Shown: positions 52,843-63,900, numbered from the stretch's first letter. The stretch: 64,000 bases of DNA from Sphaerobacter thermophilus DSM 20745 (GCF_000024985.1 NC_013523.1:1860001-1924000), one strand, 5' to 3'. Made by a program: numbers and translations. The notes: generated by a model not told the origin, from the sequence alone.

Positions 52843-53691
52843 TTGGTCACCGCAGCCGATACCGAAGCCACCCGAGTCAGTATGAAGGCGCTGCTGGAGG
52901 CAGGGGTCCACTTCGGACACCAGACCAAGCGCTGGAACCCGAAGATGCGCCCTTACATCTTCACCGAGCGCCACGGGATCCACATCATCGACCTCCAGCA
53001 GACGGTCCGTCTGCTCGCCGAGGCTCAGGATTTCGCCCGCGACCTCGCCGCCCGCGGCGGGCGCGTCATCTTCGTCGGCACCAAGAAGCAAGCGCAGGAA
53101 GCCGTCAAGAATGCGGCCGAGCGCAGCGGCATGTTCTACGTCAACCGCCGCTGGCTGGGTGGCACCCTGACCAACTTCGTCACCATCCGTTCGCGGCTCC
53201 GGTACCTGAAGGAGCTCGAGCGCCAGGCTGCTGCCGGTGAGCTCGACACCCTGCCCAAGCAGGAGGGGATCCGCAAGCGCCGCGAACTCGAGAAGCTCCG
53301 CCAGACCCTCGGCGGCATGCGTGATATGACGCAGCTCCCCGCCGCGATCTTCGTCGTCGACCCGAAGCGGGAGAGCATCGCCGTCGCCGAGGCCCGGCGT
53401 CTGGGCATCCCCATCATCGCGATGGTGGACACCAACTGTGATCCTGATCTGATCGACTATGTCATCCCCGCCAACGATGATGCGATCCGCTCAGTCCGGC
53501 TGATCACCTCTCGCATCGCGGACGCCCTGATCGAGGGCCGCACCGAGCTCGAAAGCACGATGGCCGGGGAGCCGGGCGTCGGTGAGGAGCCGGAGGAGGA
53601 TCTGCCCGACTACTCCATCGACGAGGAGGAGCCGCTGGAGGACGAAGAGGAGTTGGAGGCCGAGACCGAGGCTCCCTCTTCGCGCCGCTGA
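52843..53691 (+). CDS. rpsB: Ribosomal protein S2
   Basis: The 282-residue small-subunit protein S2 starts at TTG 52843 behind GGAAGGA. Motifs: [48 protein letters not shown], and [20 protein letters not shown]. An acidic tail ([20 protein letters not shown]) extends the C-terminus by about 50 residues past the core. It leads the conserved rpsB-tsf-pyrH-frr-uppS-cdsA-dxr order. The structured leader upstream may give feedback by S2. Confidence 0.97.
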   Translation: MVTAADTEATRVSMKALLEAGVHFGHQTKRWNPKMRPYIFTERHGIHIIDLQQTVRLLAEAQDFARDLAARGGRVIFVGTKKQAQEAVKNAAERSGMFYVNRRWLGGTLTNFVTIRSRLRYLKELERQAAAGELDTLPKQEGIRKRRELEKLRQTLGGMRDMTQLPAAIFVVDPKRESIAVAEARRLGIPIIAMVDTNCDPDLIDYVIPANDDAIRSVRLITSRIADALIEGRTELESTMAGEPGVGEEPEEDLPDYSIDEEEPLEDEEELEAETEAPSSRR

Positions 53692-53782
53692 GGTTGCTGT
53701 TTCCGTCGGCCGGCGCGTGCGCCGGCCGAGTCATGTCTTGCGCCGAACACCGGACGCCACGTTACATCCACGAGGAGGACCT

Positions 53783-54343
53783 GTGCAGATCACCACTCAG
53801 ATGGTCAAGGAGCTGCGGGAGCGCACGGGGGCTGGCATCATGGATGCCAAGCGCGCGCTCGAAGAGTCCGAGGGGGACATGGACAAGGCCGCCGCGCTCT
53901 TGCGACAGCGCGGGCTCGACCGTGCCGAGAAGAAAGCGAGCCGCGCGGCGTCGCAGGGTCTGGTCAAGGCCTATATCCATGGCGGCGGACGGATCGGCGC
54001 ACTCGTCGAGGTGAACTGCGAGACCGACTTCGTGGCCCGCACCCAGGAGTTCCAGGATCTGGCCCACGACATCGCCATGCAGGTCGCGGCCATGGACCCG
54101 CGCTACGTCAGCGTCGAGGACGTCCCGGCCGAGGTGCTCGAAGAGGGCGAGCGCGAGTACGGCGATCGCGAGCTCTTCCTGAAGCAGGCAGTCCTGCTGG
54201 AGCAGGCCTTCATCAAGGACCCGAAGCGGACCATCAAGGATCTCGTCAAGGACCACATCGCTCGGCTGGGCGAGAACATCGTGGTGCGCCGCTTCGCGCG
54301 GTTCGAGCTGGGCGTCGGCACTGGGGCGGCCGACGAAGAGTAG
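53783..54343 (+). CDS. tsf: Elongation factor Ts
   Basis: GTG 53783, behind GAGGAGG, gives 186 residues. The UBA-like N-terminus (VKELRERTGAGIMDAKRALEE) and core GALVEVNCETDFVARTQEF are intact. EF-Ts exchanges nucleotide on EF-Tu. At under 200 residues it is of the short type (as in Thermus and cyanobacteria), lacking part of the C-terminal subdomain of the E. coli protein. The frame is open upstream into the rpsB tail region, but that has no EF-Ts character. Confidence 0.95.
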   Translation: MQITTQMVKELRERTGAGIMDAKRALEESEGDMDKAAALLRQRGLDRAEKKASRAASQGLVKAYIHGGGRIGALVEVNCETDFVARTQEFQDLAHDIAMQVAAMDPRYVSVEDVPAEVLEEGEREYGDRELFLKQAVLLEQAFIKDPKRTIKDLVKDHIARLGENIVVRRFARFELGVGTGAADEE

Positions 54344-55102
<759 letters not shown>

Positions 55103-55169
55103 GCGCGGTGCGCACGCCAATCGCGCGCCGCCACGGGGCGGGCATGGTCACACAACGCAGGAGGCCAGC

Positions 55170-55727
55170 GTGATCGAGGATGTACTTGCCGATGCCGAAG
55201 GCCGCATGACGAAGACCCTCGACAACCTCCAGCGCGAACTGGCCGGTATCCGAACCGGCCGCGCCTCGCCTGGCTTGATCGAGCGCCTGGAGGTCGATTA
55301 CTACGGCACGCCGACCCCGCTGAATCAGGTGGCAGGGATCAGTGCGCCCGAGCCCCGGCTCCTCGTCGTGCAGCCGTGGGATCGGAGCGCCATGTCCGCC
55401 ATCGAGAAGGCCATCCGTAGCTCCGACCTCGGGCTCAACCCGACCAACGACGGCCAGGTTATCCGCATCGCCATCCCGCCGTTGACCGAAGAGCGTCGCA
55501 AGGCTCTGGTCCGGGTTGTGCGGCAAAAGGTGGAGGAGAGCCGCGTCGCGATCCGGAACATCCGGCGCGATGCCCTGGCACAGGTCAAGGAGATGCTCCA
55601 GGAGAAGCTCATCGGCGAAGACGATGAGCGCCGCGCCGAGCAACAGGTCCAGGAGCTCACCAACCGCTACATCAACGAGGCGGACAAGATTGGCAAGAAC
55701 AAAGAGGCCGAGGTCCTCGAAGTCTGA
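55170..55727 (+). CDS. frr: Ribosome recycling factor
   Basis: The 185-residue protein has the RRF signature: MTKTLDNLQRELAGIRTGRASPGLIERLEVDYYGT, PLNQVAGISAPEPRLLVVQPWD, and the C-terminal EEQVQELTNRYINEADKIGKNKEAEVLEV region. It splits post-termination ribosomes with EF-G. GTG start at 55170. Slightly acidic tail. It is 67 bp after pyrH and 13 bp before uppS. Confidence 0.96.
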   Translation: MIEDVLADAEGRMTKTLDNLQRELAGIRTGRASPGLIERLEVDYYGTPTPLNQVAGISAPEPRLLVVQPWDRSAMSAIEKAIRSSDLGLNPTNDGQVIRIAIPPLTEERRKALVRVVRQKVEESRVAIRNIRRDALAQVKEMLQEKLIGEDDERRAEQQVQELTNRYINEADKIGKNKEAEVLEV

Positions 55728-55740
55728 CAACGGCGCAGCC

Positions 55741-56499
55741 GTGGCGCCCACGACAGATCCGGCGGCGTCCGCGTCGCCGGAACGTGTCGTGCCGCGCCAC
55801 GTCGCCATCATCATGGACGGCAACGGTCGCTGGGCGACGCGCCGCGGCCTGCCCCGCATCGCGGGCCACGAGGCCGGGACCGAGAACATCCGCCGCATCA
55901 CCACCCATGCGGCCGAACTCGGCATCAAGTACCTCACGCTCTGGGCCTTCTCCACCGAGAACTGGCGGCGCCCCAAGGAGGAGGTCGAGGGCATCCTCCA
56001 GATCCTGGCCCGCTCCATCGAGCGCGAGACTGCCGAGTTGCACCGCAACGGGGCGCAGCTCCGCCACATCGGCAGCCTCGACGGCCTCGACCCCGACCTC
56101 CAGCAGGCCGTGCGCGAGGCCATCGCCCTCACCCGCAACAATGACCGCATCGTCCTCACGCTGGCCTTCAACTACGGAGGGCGCGCCGAAATCATCCAGG
56201 CGATCCGCCGGATGATCGCCGACGGCGTCCGCCCGGAGGAGGTGACCGAGGAGCTGGTCGATCGTTACCTCTACACCGCCGACCTCCCGGAACCGGACCT
56301 CATCATCCGTACCTCCGGCGAGCAGCGCACCAGCAACTTCCTCCTCTGGCAGGCAGCCTACGCCGAGTACCATTTCACACCGGTGCTCTGGCCGGACTTT
56401 GGCCCCGAAGACCTCGAGCGCGCCGTCGACGACTACTGTCATCGCGAGCGGCGGTTCGGTGGCATCACACCGGCCACCCCCGGCCGCGCTGCCGGCTAG
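55741..56499 (+). CDS. uppS: Isoprenyl transferase (undecaprenyl diphosphate synthase)
   Basis: This 252-residue cis-prenyltransferase has RHVAIIMDGNGRWATRRGLPR with the catalytic Asp, LTLWAFSTENWRRP, and PDLIIRTSGEQRTSNFLLWQ. It makes the polyprenyl diphosphate lipid carrier for peptidoglycan and other glycans. GTG 55741 has no strong site but starts at the right place for the family; the upstream open frame is the shadow of frr. The chain length is not predictable from sequence. Confidence 0.94.
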   Translation: MAPTTDPAASASPERVVPRHVAIIMDGNGRWATRRGLPRIAGHEAGTENIRRITTHAAELGIKYLTLWAFSTENWRRPKEEVEGILQILARSIERETAELHRNGAQLRHIGSLDGLDPDLQQAVREAIALTRNNDRIVLTLAFNYGGRAEIIQAIRRMIADGVRPEEVTEELVDRYLYTADLPEPDLIIRTSGEQRTSNFLLWQAAYAEYHFTPVLWPDFGPEDLERAVDDYCHRERRFGGITPATPGRAAG

Positions 56500-56514
56500 T
56501 CCGGGCAGGCGGCC

Positions 56515-57369
56515 ATGTTGCGGCAGCGCTCTCGTAGTGCCGTCCTCATCGTCCTGGTCGCCGCCGTCCCCGCGTTCGTCGGCGGGTACGTCTTCGCGGC
56601 GGTCATGCTGCTCCTCGGCCTTTTCTCCGTCGCCGAGCTGACGCGCGCCCTGGAGGCGAACGGCACCCGACCGCTCCGCACGGGCGCCCTCACGTTCACA
56701 GCCCTCCTCATCGCCGCCGTAGCGCTCGACGCCTCGCCCGCCGTCTTGGCAGGGCTGCTCACTGCCGCCGTACTCGGCACCCTGGCCATGGCCGTCTTTC
56801 GCCCCCAGCCCATCCCGGGACTCCAGGACTGGGCACTGACCCTGGCCGGCACGCTCTATGTGGCGATCCCGATCGCCCACTTCGTCGCCCTGCGGGCGCT
56901 GCCGGGCGACGCCACGCGCGGCTGGGTCAACGAGCTCGTCGACCTGCTCGGCTCGGACGGCACCGGCCTGGGGCTCGCATGGTTCGGCCTCGCCCTCTCC
57001 GTCACCTGGCTGACGGACACCGCGGCCTATCTGATCGGCCGCGCCTACGGGACGACGAAGCTCATCCCGTCGGTCAGCCCCGGCAAGACGCGCGTCGGCG
57101 CCGCGGCCGGCCTCGCTGCGGGCGCCCTGACCGGCATCGCTGCCGCCGCACTGTTCGGTGTGCCGGTGGCGTGGTACACGGCGGTCGGGGTGGGCCTCGT
57201 GCTCGCCGCCGTCGGCCAGGTCGGCGACCTGAGTGAGTCACTGATCAAGCGCAGCCTGGGCATCAAGGACATGGGGCACCTGATCCCCGGACACGGCGGC
57301 CTCCTCGATCGCATCGACGCCCTCCTCTTCGCGCTCCCGGTCGCGTACTATCTGGCCCGGCTGCTGTAG
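56515..57369 (+). CDS. cdsA: Phosphatidate cytidylyltransferase
   Basis: The 284-residue membrane enzyme makes CDP-diacylglycerol from phosphatidic acid and CTP. Eight helices precede the signature SLIKRSLGIKDMGHLIPGHGGLLDRIDAL near the C-terminus, containing the metal-binding Asp residues. It supplies phosphatidylinositol and phosphatidylglycerol synthesis, which relates to the inositol-phosphate synthase in the window. ATG start, 15 bp after uppS. Confidence 0.94.
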   Translation: MLRQRSRSAVLIVLVAAVPAFVGGYVFAAVMLLLGLFSVAELTRALEANGTRPLRTGALTFTALLIAAVALDASPAVLAGLLTAAVLGTLAMAVFRPQPIPGLQDWALTLAGTLYVAIPIAHFVALRALPGDATRGWVNELVDLLGSDGTGLGLAWFGLALSVTWLTDTAAYLIGRAYGTTKLIPSVSPGKTRVGAAAGLAAGALTGIAAAALFGVPVAWYTAVGVGLVLAAVGQVGDLSESLIKRSLGIKDMGHLIPGHGGLLDRIDALLFALPVAYYLARLL

Positions 57370-57384
57370 AGAGGTTCTGTCGGT

Positions 57385-58536
57385 ATGCGACAACGCCTCG
57401 CGATCCTCGGCTCTACCGGTTCCATCGGCCGCCAGACACTGGGCGTCGTCGACCACCTGCCCGACCGATTCGAGGTGGTGGCGCTGGCCGCCGGACACAA
57501 CGCCGAACTGCTCCAGGAACAGGTGGACCGCTACCGCCCTCGCCTCGTCTCGGTGGCCGACGGCTGCGACCCGCGCACCATTCAGGCACCGGAGGTATTG
57601 TCCGGCGCCGAGGGGCTGGAGGCCGTCGCGACCATGCCCGAGGCCGACATCGTGGTCGTGGCCACCTCGGGCCACAGCGCCATCCGCCCCACGCTGGAGG
57701 CCATCCGGCGCGGCAAGACGATCGCGCTGGCCAACAAGGAAGCCATCGTCTGCGCCGGCGAGATCCTGGTCGGAGAAGCCCGCCGCCGCGGCGTCGAGAT
57801 CCGTCCCGTCGACAGCGAGCACAGCGCCGTCTGGCAGTGCCTCAGCGTTCGGCACCAGGAGTCCGAGGTCGATCGGGTCACCCTGACCGCCTCCGGCGGC
57901 CCCTTCCGCGACACCCCGGCGGCCGAGCTGGCAACAGTCACCGTCGAACAGGCGATGGCGCACCCGACGTGGCGCATGGGGAGCAAAGTCACCGTCGACT
58001 CCGCCACCTTGATGAACAAGGGCCTGGAGGTCATCGAGGCCCATTGGCTCTTCGACCTGCCCTACGAGCGGATCGACACCGTGATCCACCCCCAGAGCAT
58101 CGTCCACGCGCTCGTCAGCTTTGCCGACGGCTCGGTCGTCGCCCACCTCGCCGTGCCCGACATGCGGCTGCCGATCCAGTACGCCCTGACCTACCCGGAA
58201 CGCCCACCCGCTCCACACCTGCGTCTCGATATCGCGGCCCTGGGCCGGCTGGAGTTCAGCCCACCCGACCCCGAGCGCTTCCCAGCACTCGAGCTGGCCC
58301 GCGCTGCGGGTGAGGCCGGCAGCACCTACCCCACCGTGCTCAGCAGCGCCGACGAAGTCGCCGTGGCCGCCTTCATCGCTGGGCGCCTTGGGTTCACCGG
58401 CATCGTGGACGTGGTCCGCGCGGTGCTCGACCGCCACCAACCCGCGCCCGGTCCCCTCACCCTCGAAGCGATCGCCGAAGCCGACGCCTGGGCCCGCCGC
58501 GAGGCCGAAACCCTCATCGCCGCCACCGCCCGCTAG
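57385..58536 (+). CDS. dxr: 1-deoxy-D-xylulose 5-phosphate reductoisomerase
   Basis: The 383-residue enzyme is the second step of the MEP isoprenoid pathway and uses NADPH. ILGSTGSIGRQTLGVV is the Rossmann loop, followed by LANKEAIVCAG, PVDSEHSAVWQC (metal ligands) and TVDSATLMNKGLEVIEAHWLF. It shares an operon with uppS, which uses the resulting isoprenoids. The start is ATG. This is the last gene of the cluster; class II palindromes follow. Confidence 0.96.
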   Translation: MRQRLAILGSTGSIGRQTLGVVDHLPDRFEVVALAAGHNAELLQEQVDRYRPRLVSVADGCDPRTIQAPEVLSGAEGLEAVATMPEADIVVVATSGHSAIRPTLEAIRRGKTIALANKEAIVCAGEILVGEARRRGVEIRPVDSEHSAVWQCLSVRHQESEVDRVTLTASGGPFRDTPAAELATVTVEQAMAHPTWRMGSKVTVDSATLMNKGLEVIEAHWLFDLPYERIDTVIHPQSIVHALVSFADGSVVAHLAVPDMRLPIQYALTYPERPPAPHLRLDIAALGRLEFSPPDPERFPALELARAAGEAGSTYPTVLSSADEVAVAAFIAGRLGFTGIVDVVRAVLDRHQPAPGPLTLEAIAEADAWARREAETLIAATAR

Positions 58537-58654
58537 ACCCACAGCCCCATGCGATGCCCCCCCGCCACCGGGGCAGCGGTGACCCAGGGCTCATGGAGTT
58601 TGACGAACACGATGGAGTTACTCCGGCGGTAAGGTGGGTCTTCGGCGCTGTCGT

Positions 58655-58804
58655 GTGCCCAGCGCGAAAACCGCCGGGCTGACAACATGAGGTTCACTGA
58701 AGGGACTGGGAAAGCTCCGCCCCGTGGGAGGCCGCCTTCATGGCGGCACCACAGCCCCTTCAGTGGGCTTGCCCATACTCAGCCCGGCGGCTTCCGCCCC
58801 GGGC
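58655..58804. repeat. Class II palindromic repeat, copy 3
   Basis: Left outer arm GTGCCCAGCGCGAAAACCGC and right AGCCCGGCGGCTTCCGCCCC. Inner arms TTCACTGAAGGGACT and AGCCCCTTCAGTGGGCTT. The left arm is more degenerate than in the other copies. Confidence 0.7.
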
Positions 58805-58887
58805 CTATACGTTGGCGCGTGGATCCGCACGCCACCCATCAGCGTCTCGACGACGGCACGACACAAACCTCGGCGCGGCGTGAGGCC

Positions 58888-58985
58888 GCACCATACCAAA
58901 GCGGCGGCTCTGGCCGCCGCACTCCAAAGCCGGCTAAAGCCGGCTTCGCATTGTGAGCCCGGGGGTTTACCCCCGGGTACAGGTC
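58888..58985. repeat. Class I palindrome fragment, reverse orientation
   Basis: CAAAGCGGCGGCTCTGGCCGCCG, AAGCCGGCTAAAGCCGGCTT and CCCGGGGGTTTACCCCCGGG occur in a row. The order is the reverse complement of 41290-41370. Confidence 0.65.
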
Positions 58986-59082
58986 CGCCAGCGGGCACCC
59001 AATCACCTGGGGGTCGGCCCTGGTTCGCTCCCGCCGGCTGCCGCAGGCTTGGTCTTGTCAGCAGTCGACTGCCGCGCTCCTG

Positions 59083-59203
59083 TCATCCTGAGCGGAGCCG
59101 GGGGCGGCGGCCAGCCGCCCCCGGCGACTCCGTCCGAGCCGAAGGATCCCTCCGGTGCGTCGCCGGTCCGACGCGAGATCCTTCGCTTCGCTCAGGATGG
59201 CAG
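59083..59203. repeat. CATCC-GGATCT palindromic repeat, copy 5, with hairpin insert
   Basis: GTCATCCTGAGCGGAGCC is followed by the GGGGGCGGCGGCCAGCCGCC hairpin (59099-59124) and ends with GATCCTTCGCTTCGCTCAGG. The GC hairpin is identical to that at 43894-43922. Confidence 0.7.
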
Positions 59204-59261
59204 TGAACGAGCGCCGGTTCTGGACTAGGGATCGTGAGCCGGTCGGTTCTGCGAACTCCTC

Positions 59262-60389
59262 TCAGACCCCGACGCGGCGCGCGGCGTAGAAGCGCGGGCC
59301 CCAGTAGCCGTCCCACAAGTCGCTGATGGTGACGCCGACGCCGGGCATGGAGGCGTGGATGAACTTCCCGTCGCCGATGTAGATCCCGGCGTGCGAGAGC
59401 CCCCACTGGTAGGTGTTCTGCTGGAACACCAGATCACCCGGGTGCAGATCCTTCGGATCGACCGGGACACCGCTGGCGACCTGCGCGTCCATGTTCCGCG
59501 GGAAGCCGCCGCCGAGGACCTGGTTGACCACGTAGTAGACGAAGCCCGAGCAGTCGAACCCAGCAGGGGTCGTCCCTCCCCAGACATAGGGGGCTCCGAG
59601 ATGCCGCAGCGCCTCCTCCTTGATCAGCTCGCCGACGGGTGGGGCCTGCAGCGGCGCGGCAACCGCAGTCGGCTCTGCCGCTGCCCAGGCCGGGTACCCC
59701 ACCAGCCCGAGGAGGGTGTCGTGCGCGGCGCCCGTTCCCGGGTGGTACTCGAACCGTGCGCGCTCGAAGTACTGCACGGTGACGCCGTTCTCGACGAACT
59801 CCTCGCTGATCGGGTAGCCGAACAGCGCCAGCGACTCCCGGAACGAGACGCCAGGATCGCCCAGTTCGACGCCGTGGGACTTCCAGTAGTGCCGGAAGCC
59901 GTTGCACAGCCAGTGTCCGGTCTCGGCGAAGTAATCGCAGCCGGGCGCACTGCCGCCGGGTTGCGGTGCGAAGGGGGCCGTCTCGAGCAACCCGCGCCGA
60001 GCTGCCTCATCGGCGCCCAGCCGGCCGAGCTCCACCTCGTACGCGGTTCCCGCTTTCTCGGGGTGGTGCTCCAAGCGCTGGCGCTCGAAGTACTGGACGC
60101 GCAGCCCGTTCTCGAGCACCGGCATGCTGATGGCGTAGCCGAAGATCGGCACGCCGCCGCTCCGGTCGTAGAAGCGTTTGAACTCCCAGGAAATGGGAAT
60201 CGTACCGGGTGCCGCTGGCGTCGCGGTCCCTCCGCCGGCGCCCGCCAGGGCTGCAGATGAGGGGTTGTACGTCGGATCGTTCGCGTCGTGAAGCGTATCC
60301 GCGGCAACCGACACCGGCCCCAACAGTGTCACGGCCGCGGCCACAAGGCAGCCGCCCAAGAGGCGGCTCCACGCCGCTCGCGTGGTCAA
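59262..60389 (-). CDS. Secreted NlpC/P60 endopeptidase with two ETGH/FGYP repeats
   Basis: TTG at 60389, behind GGAAGGGAAGGG, gives 375 residues with a signal peptide (about 1-29, LGGCLVAAAVTLLGPVSVAA). Two repeats span about 68-126 and 150-232 (FAETGHWLCNGFRHYW, FGYPISEEF, YFERARFEYHP), the second with a C151/C162 cysteine pair. The C-terminal NlpC/P60 domain (about 255-375) has catalytic Cys280 (FDCSGF), His333 (LSHAGIYIGDG) and His345. It should cut peptidoglycan stem peptides. An upstream in-frame ATG at 60599 would bury the signal peptide, so it is rejected. Confidence 0.87.
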   Translation of the reverse strand: MTTRAAWSRLLGGCLVAAAVTLLGPVSVAADTLHDANDPTYNPSSAALAGAGGGTATPAAPGTIPISWEFKRFYDRSGGVPIFGYAISMPVLENGLRVQYFERQRLEHHPEKAGTAYEVELGRLGADEAARRGLLETAPFAPQPGGSAPGCDYFAETGHWLCNGFRHYWKSHGVELGDPGVSFRESLALFGYPISEEFVENGVTVQYFERARFEYHPGTGAAHDTLLGLVGYPAWAAAEPTAVAAPLQAPPVGELIKEEALRHLGAPYVWGGTTPAGFDCSGFVYYVVNQVLGGGFPRNMDAQVASGVPVDPKDLHPGDLVFQQNTYQWGLSHAGIYIGDGKFIHASMPGVGVTISDLWDGYWGPRFYAARRVGV

Positions 60390-60474
60390 AGGCCCTTCCC
60401 TTCCTACGTCCCATGGCCGGCAATGCCATAGCCCCGTCCCCGCGGGGCGCTCGTGCCAGGCCTCCTCTGCTAAC

Positions 60475-60526
60475 GCTCGGGTGCGCAGGCTCTCCCCTGC
60501 CGCCCCGGACCGAGTCCGGCCCGAGC
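60475..60526 (-). promoter_or_regulatory. Three-way-junction RNA leader of the NlpC/P60 gene (candidate)
   Basis: On the minus strand a 7-bp helix GCTCGGG/CCCGAGC (60526-60520 with 60481-60475) encloses two hairpins, CCGGAC/GTCCGG and GCAGG/CCTGC with loop GGAGAG. It is about 90 nt before the start codon. NlpC/P60 genes are often under the c-di-AMP riboswitch (ydaO/yuaA), but the match here is weak. Confidence 0.35.
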
Positions 60527-60681
60527 AACGCTCAGTAAACGACTGCGATTCTCGTCGGTTGCGCGAGTTGCATCGCTGCACGCCCACCGTTGCAGACATC
60601 TGCTGCGCAACAAGCTGCCACTTGCCTCAAGATGCCGCGTCCGAACGCACCCTTTTCGCAGGCTCGGTACGAAAGTACTAA

Positions 60682-60704
60682 TTCGGCGAATCCCCCGCCG
60701 AATC
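60682..60704. other. Hairpin in the divergent region before the VPS10-type gene
   Basis: An 8-bp stem ATTCGGCG with its complement and a 7-nt loop. The 60390-60909 region otherwise holds the NlpC leader and presumably both promoters; no gene is seen. Confidence 0.45.
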
Positions 60705-60909
60705 CCCAAACCCCGCGGTGTGTATCCCTGCTGCCGTGTACCGGTGGGGACGGCGATACCGTGGTTGCCCGCTATTGAGCGATCGGGCTGGCGACGGGGT
60801 CGTGCGCCTCAAGTTGGTGGCCGATTTGGGCTAATTCCCAAACCCGGGAAGACGTGGGACACTATCCGGCGTTCGATCCGGCCTGAGAGCAGGGAGGAAT
60901 GGGAGCACC

Positions 60910-63900
60910 ATGCAGACCCAGCCAACCCGCGAGACCGGGTTGCCCTTGCGCCCGGCAGCGGTCCACACCATGCGGTGGCGCTGCATCGGCCCGCACCGCG
61001 GCGGCCGTGTCGTGGCCGTGGCGGGCGACCCCAGCGACCCCGCGGTGTTCTACTTTGGCGCCTGCGCGGGCGGCGTGTGGAAGACAACCGACGGCGGGCA
61101 GTACTGGCGCAACGTCTCCGATGGCTTCTTCACCACTGCCGCGGTCGGCGCGATCGCCGTCTCGGAGTCCGACCCCAATGTGATCTACGTGGGCACCGGG
61201 GAGACCTGCATCCGCGGGAACGTCTCCCACGGCGACGGGGTCTACAAGTCGACCGACGGGGGGAAGACCTGGACGAACGTCGGGCTCCGCGACACCCGCC
61301 ACATCGGCAAGATCCGCATCCACCCCCAGAACCCGGACATCGTCTACGTCGCCGCGCTCGGCCACGCCTTCGGTCCCAACGAGGAGCGGGGCGTCTTCCG
61401 CTCCACCGATGGCGGAAAGACCTGGGAGAAGGTGCTCTACCGCAGCCCAAACACCGGCGCCGTTGACCTCTCGATGGACCCGAACAACCCGCGCATCCTC
61501 TATGCGACCATGTGGCAGGCGCGCCGCACCTTCTGGAGCCTCTCCAGCGGCGGCCCCGAGTGCGGCATCTTCAAGTCCACCGACGGCGGCGACACCTGGG
61601 TCGACATCAGCCGGAACGAGGGGTTACCCAAGGGCATCCTGGGCAAGATCGGCGTGGCCGTCTCGCCGGCGCAGCCCGACCGCGTCTACGCCATCGTCGA
61701 GGCCGAGGACGGCGCCCTCTTCCGCTCCGACGACGGGGGACAGACGTGGCAGCGGCTCTCCGAGCAGCCCGGGTTGCGCTGGCGTGCCTGGTACTACATG
61801 CACATTTACGCCGACCCGCTCGACCCCGACACCGTCTGGGTGCTCAACGGCGAGTGCTGGAAGTCGATCGACGGCGGCAAGACGTTCGTCTCCGTCCCCA
61901 CCCCGCACGGGGACAACCACGACCTGTGGATCGACCCCAAGAACCCGCTGCGGATGATCGAGGGGAACGACGGTGGCGCCTGCGTCACCTACAACGGGGG
62001 GCGGTCCTGGTCCACCCTCTACAACCAGCCGACGGCGCAGATGTACCACGTCACCGCCGACAACCAGATCCCCTACCGGGTTTACGGTTCGCAGCAGGAC
62101 AATACCGCCATCAGCATCCCCAGCATGTCGGTGCTCGGCGCGATCACCCCGAGCGAGTGGTACGAGCCGGGCGGCGGCGAGAGCGGATACATCGCGGTCC
62201 GCCCCGACGACCCCAACATCGTCTTCGGCGGCGCCATCGGCAGCGGTGAGGGGAACGGGCGGCTGACCCGCTACGACCATCGCACCGGCCACATCCGCAA
62301 CATTACCGTCTGGCCGGTAGACCAGGGCATGGGCGACGGCGCCGAGACGCTGAAGTATCGCTTCCAGTGGACCTTCCCGATCGTCATCTCGCCGCACGAC
62401 CCGAACGTGCTCTATGTCTGCTCCAACGTGGTGCACCGCAGCACCGATGAGGGGATGAGCTGGGAGGTCATCAGCCCGGATCTCACCCGCAACGACAAGA
62501 CGAAGCAGCAGGCCTCGGGCGGGCCGATCACCAAGGACAACACCGGTGCCGAGGTCTACGACACCATCTTCGCCTTCGTCGAGTCGCCGCACGAGCCGGG
62601 CGTCTTCTGGGTCGGGACCGACGACGGCCTGGTGCACCTCTCGCGCGACGGCGGCAAGACGTGGCAGGACATCACCCCGCCGGACCTTGAGCCATGGACC
62701 CTGGTCAGCGTGCTGGAGGTGTCCCCGCACGACCCGGCTACGGCGTACATCGCCGCGACTCGCTACAAACACGACGACTACCGGCCGTACCTCTACAAGA
62801 CGAACGACTACGGGAAAACCTGGACCAAGATCGTCGACGGCATCCCCGAGGATGACTTCACCCGGGTCATCCGGGAAGACCCCAACCGGCGCGGCCTGCT
62901 CTATGCCGGGACCGAGACGGGGATCTACATCTCCTTCGACGACGGCGGCCACTGGCAGCGCTTCCAGTTGAACCTGCCGGTCTGCCCGATTCACGACCTG
63001 ATGGTGAAGGGGACCGACCTGATCGCCGCGACGCACGGCCGCTCCTTCTGGATCCTGGACGACCTCACCCCGCTCCACCAGATGGCGGACGGCCTCGCGG
63101 ACATGCCGGTACACCTCTTCACGCCGCGCGACACCACGCGCTTCAAGGTCTACAAGGGGTACGGCTCCGAGTCGAAAACCGAGACGAGCTACCGCATGGC
63201 CGGTCCGCTCGTCTTCGGCTATCGCAAGCGCGAGACGCCGACCGGCACAACGGTCGAGGAACTGCTCGACGCGGGCGAGAACCCGCCTAACGGCGTGATC
63301 ATCACCTACTGGCTGAAGGAGCAGCCAGAGGGCGAGGTCACCCTGACCATCCTCGATGAAGCGGGCAACGAGATTCGCACCTTCTCGAGCGAGCCGCCCA
63401 AGCCGGCGCAGCTCGCCGACGGCAGCGCTCCGAGCCCGCGCGAGCGCGCCATGATCGAGGGCGGCGAGGCGCCGGGGAGCGAAGAGAAGAAGGAGCCGCG
63501 TGTCCCGAAGGATGCCGGGCTCAACCGCTTCGTCTGGGATATGCGCGTCCCGGGGCCGACGATGGTGCCCGGCGACAAGACGACCGAGGACTACCGGGAC
63601 GGGCCGGTCGTGGTTCCCGGCACCTATCAGGTGCGCCTGACGGTCGGGGAAGAGAGCCAGACCGCGACCTTCCGCATCCTGAAGGACCCGCGCATCGCCG
63701 CCACGGATGAGGACCTGGCGGAGCAGTTCCAACTCCTCCTCGCCATCCGCGACAAGGTGAGCGAGGTGCACGAGGCGGTGAACACGATCCGCGACGTCCG
63801 GCGGCAGGTCGACGACTGGGCGCGCCGGGCCGGGGAGCGCGATGGTGGCAGCGCCGTCGTCGACGCGGCCAAGAGCCTGAGGGAGAAGCTCACTGCGATC

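Larger units (their letters stand above)
58537..59261. other. Repeat-rich intergenic region, no gene
   Basis: These 725 bases contain ATGGAGTTTGACGAA (58593-58607, the same end motif as elements A and B), a class II palindrome (58655-58804), a class I fragment, and CATCC-GGATCT repeats. No open frame is convincing. Confidence 0.6.

Noticed and set aside
58724-59206. Open frame over the repeat region after dxr
   Set aside because: It is formed by palindromic repeats shared with other intergenic sites, with no family character.
60390-60600. c-di-AMP (ydaO) riboswitch before the NlpC/P60 gene
   Set aside because: The canonical GGGGGAGCC and GUCAGCUAACC blocks are not intact; only a three-way junction is visible, so it is kept as a low-confidence candidate.
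61624-63771. 715-codon open frame opposite the VPS10-type gene
   Set aside because: It is a shadow of the BNR-repeat protein, which has many diagnostic Asp-box motifs.
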